64,000 bases of DNA, from positions 3,762,501 through 3,826,500 of the forward strand of contig NZ_CP022222.1 of the NCBI RefSeq assembly GCF_009930815.1, given 5' to 3'. The DNA comes from Bradyrhizobium sp. CCBAU 051011. Lineage in GTDB: Bacteria; Pseudomonadota; Alphaproteobacteria; Rhizobiales; Xanthobacteraceae. Shown here piece by piece: positions 62,819-64,000 of this stretch. The first letter of the stretch is position 1. Every line of letters starts with the position of its first letter. The notes below the pieces were generated by a model. That model was not told the DNA's origin and ran no database searches. It saw only the letters and a program-made list of their open reading frames with translations. The position numbers and the translations under genes are program-made.

Positions 62819-64000
62819 ATGGCTCAGCAGATCGAAGTGAAGGTCCCCGATATCGGCGACTTCAAGGACGTTGCGGTGATCGAGGTCATGGTGAAGCCCG
62901 GCGAGACCGTCGCGGTCGACACCAGCCTCATCATGGTCGAGTCCGACAAGGCGTCGATGGAGATTCCGTCCTCGCATGCCGGCGTCGTCAAGGAGGTCAG
63001 GGTCAAGGTTGACGACAAAGTCAGCGAAGGCTCGACAATCCTCGTGCTGGAGGCGGAGAGCGCGGCGGCCGCGCCCAAACCCGCGCCAGCAGCGCAGCCG
63101 GCGGCGACCGCCAGCCCGCCGCCGGCTGCACCTTCCGCCGCGTCCTATTCCGGCAAGGCGGATATCGAATGCGACATGCTGGTGCTGGGTGCCGGTCCCG
63201 GCGGTTACTCGGCTGCCTTCCGCGCCGCCGATCTCGGCATGAAGACCGTGCTGGTAGAGCGTTACGATACGCTCGGAGGCGTGTGTCTCAATGTCGGCTG
63301 TATCCCGAGCAAGGCGCTGCTGCATACGGCGTCCGTGATCGACGAGGTCAGGCATCTCCCCGACCATGGCATTTCTTTTGGAGCACCGCAGATTGAGCTT
63401 GGCAAGCTGCGCGCGTTCAAGGACGGCGTGATCAAGAAACTGACGGGCGGCCTCGCCGGCATGGCGAAGGCACGCAAGGTCGAGGTTGCGACCGGCGTCG
63501 GCGCCTTCCTCGACCCGCATCATCTCGAGATTGTCTCGGCCGGAGGCAAGAAGACGGTCAAGTTCGCCCACGCCATCATCGCTGCCGGCAGCCAGGCCGT
63601 GAAACTGCCGTTTCTGCCTGAGGATCCGCGCATCGTCGATTCGACCGGCGCGCTGGAGCTGAAATCGATCCCTAAGCGCATGCTGGTGATCGGCGGCGGC
63701 ATCATCGGACTCGAAATGGCGACGGTCTATTCGACGCTCGGCGCGCGCATCGACGTTGTCGAAATGCTCGACGGCCTGATGCAGGGGGCCGACCGTGACC
63801 TGGTCAAGGTCTGGGAGAAGATGAACGCGGGCCGTTTCGAGAAGGTCATGCTGAAGACCAGGACGGTGGGCGCGAAGGCGACCGAGGCCGGAATCGAGGT
63901 GAGCTTCGAGGGCGAGCAGGCGCCCGCCGGATCGCAGGTCTACGACCTCGTTCTCGTGTCGATCGGCCGCAGCCCGAACGGCAAGAAGATCGGCGCTGAA
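62819..64000 (+). CDS. lpdA: Dihydrolipoyl dehydrogenase with N-terminal lipoyl domain (3' end outside window)
   Basis: The first 394 codons of an E3. Residues about 1-80 are a lipoyl domain with '[10 protein letters not shown]', nearly the same as the E2 lipoyl domains. An Ala/Pro linker follows (about 80-110), then the flavoprotein: FAD motif '[19 protein letters not shown]', redox disulfide '[15 protein letters not shown]' and NAD motif '[19 protein letters not shown]'. Lipoyl-E3 fusions accompany AceE-type complexes in beta- and some alphaproteobacteria. It starts 16 bases after aceF with a GGGGGAAG site. Confidence 0.95.
   Translation, partial: MAQQIEVKVPDIGDFKDVAVIEVMVKPGETVAVDTSLIMVESDKASMEIPSSHAGVVKEVRVKVDDKVSEGSTILVLEAESAAAAPKPAPAAQPAATASPPPAAPSAASYSGKADIECDMLVLGAGPGGYSAAFRAADLGMKTVLVERYDTLGGVCLNVGCIPSKALLHTASVIDEVRHLPDHGISFGAPQIELGKLRAFKDGVIKKLTGGLAGMAKARKVEVATGVGAFLDPHHLEIVSAGGKKTVKFAHAIIAAGSQAVKLPFLPEDPRIVDSTGALELKSIPKRMLVIGGGIIGLEMATVYSTLGARIDVVEMLDGLMQGADRDLVKVWEKMNAGRFEKVMLKTRTVGAKATEAGIEVSFEGEQAPAGSQVYDLVLVSIGRSPNGKKIGAE

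Noticed and set aside
61237..63060. Three similar lipoyl-coding segments as a possible recent duplication or repeat element
   Set aside because: Multiple lipoyl domains are normal for this complex type; the segments differ at many positions and sit in proper domain order.
1..64000. Insertion sequences, prophage, integrase or attachment sites
   Set aside because: No transposase, integrase, terminal inverted repeats or tRNA-linked duplications were seen; gene content looks like resident chromosome apart from the palindromic repeats.

Overview
The window looks like chromosome of a high-GC alphaproteobacterium of the Bradyrhizobium/Rhodopseudomonas type. The grounds are strong GC codon bias, a FixK-type Crp/Fnr regulator with FixK/FNR boxes, a FixJ-type response regulator, GC-rich palindromic intergenic repeats, and liv and TRAP uptake systems packed with catabolic oxidoreductases. 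No tRNA, rRNA, CRISPR array, transposase or phage gene was recognised. Identifications rest on reading the translated sequences and motifs; no database search was run.

Bases 1-31.7 kb are almost entirely minus-strand. Reading in the direction of transcription, the block runs: periplasmic binding protein (livK type), AraC regulator, liv permeases and ATPase, a LivF ATPase fused to a Tm-1/UPF0261 domain, a TIM-barrel 'phosphoenolpyruvate hydrolase family' protein, a giant flotillin, two tandem SRPBCC proteins, the three components of a xanthine-dehydrogenase-family molybdenum hydroxylase (its Mo subunit split in two genes), a MoxR/CoxD ATPase and a CoxE-like VWA protein. Then come an amidohydrolase, a metallo-beta-lactamase-fold lactonase, an SMP-30/isochorismatase fusion, a flavodoxin-fold quinone reductase and an MDR oxidoreductase. 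This reads as one uptake-hydroxylation-hydrolysis system for an unidentified, probably cyclic or aromatic, substrate, with a flotillin scaffold. Beyond a 400-base gap lie a MacAB-like ABC exporter, a Baeyer-Villiger monooxygenase fused to an esterase, and two small proteins.

Bases 31.9-39.2 kb hold a DUF2066 protein, a MATE transporter gene broken by one frameshift and one nonsense codon, a Tat-exported epoxide-hydrolase-like enzyme divergent from a TetR regulator (paired GGTAC operators between them), and a TRAP transporter preceded by a good sigma-54 promoter.

Bases 39.6-46.6 kb form a signalling module: a FixK-type regulator, a histidine kinase with a solute-binding-type sensor, its FixJ-type response regulator, a lone receiver protein, and a membrane protein/HlyD adaptor/exported protein operon with a perfect FixK box. 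Two TGTCC-N4-GGACA palindromes flank the two-component genes.

Bases 46.8-52.3 kb are an amino-sugar and peptidoglycan-recycling locus (SIS isomerase/deaminase, MurQ, BadF/GlcNAc kinase, NagA) with an unexpected aspartokinase paralogue in the nagA operon. Bases 52.5-57 kb carry a Tat-exported cyclase-family enzyme, a CobW GTPase, a decayed gene remnant and a gluconate/idonate dehydrogenase pair. The right end has lipA divergent from a pyruvate dehydrogenase operon (homodimeric aceE, aceF with two lipoyl domains, lpd with its own lipoyl domain, cut by the window end), with a candidate sigma-54 promoter before aceE.
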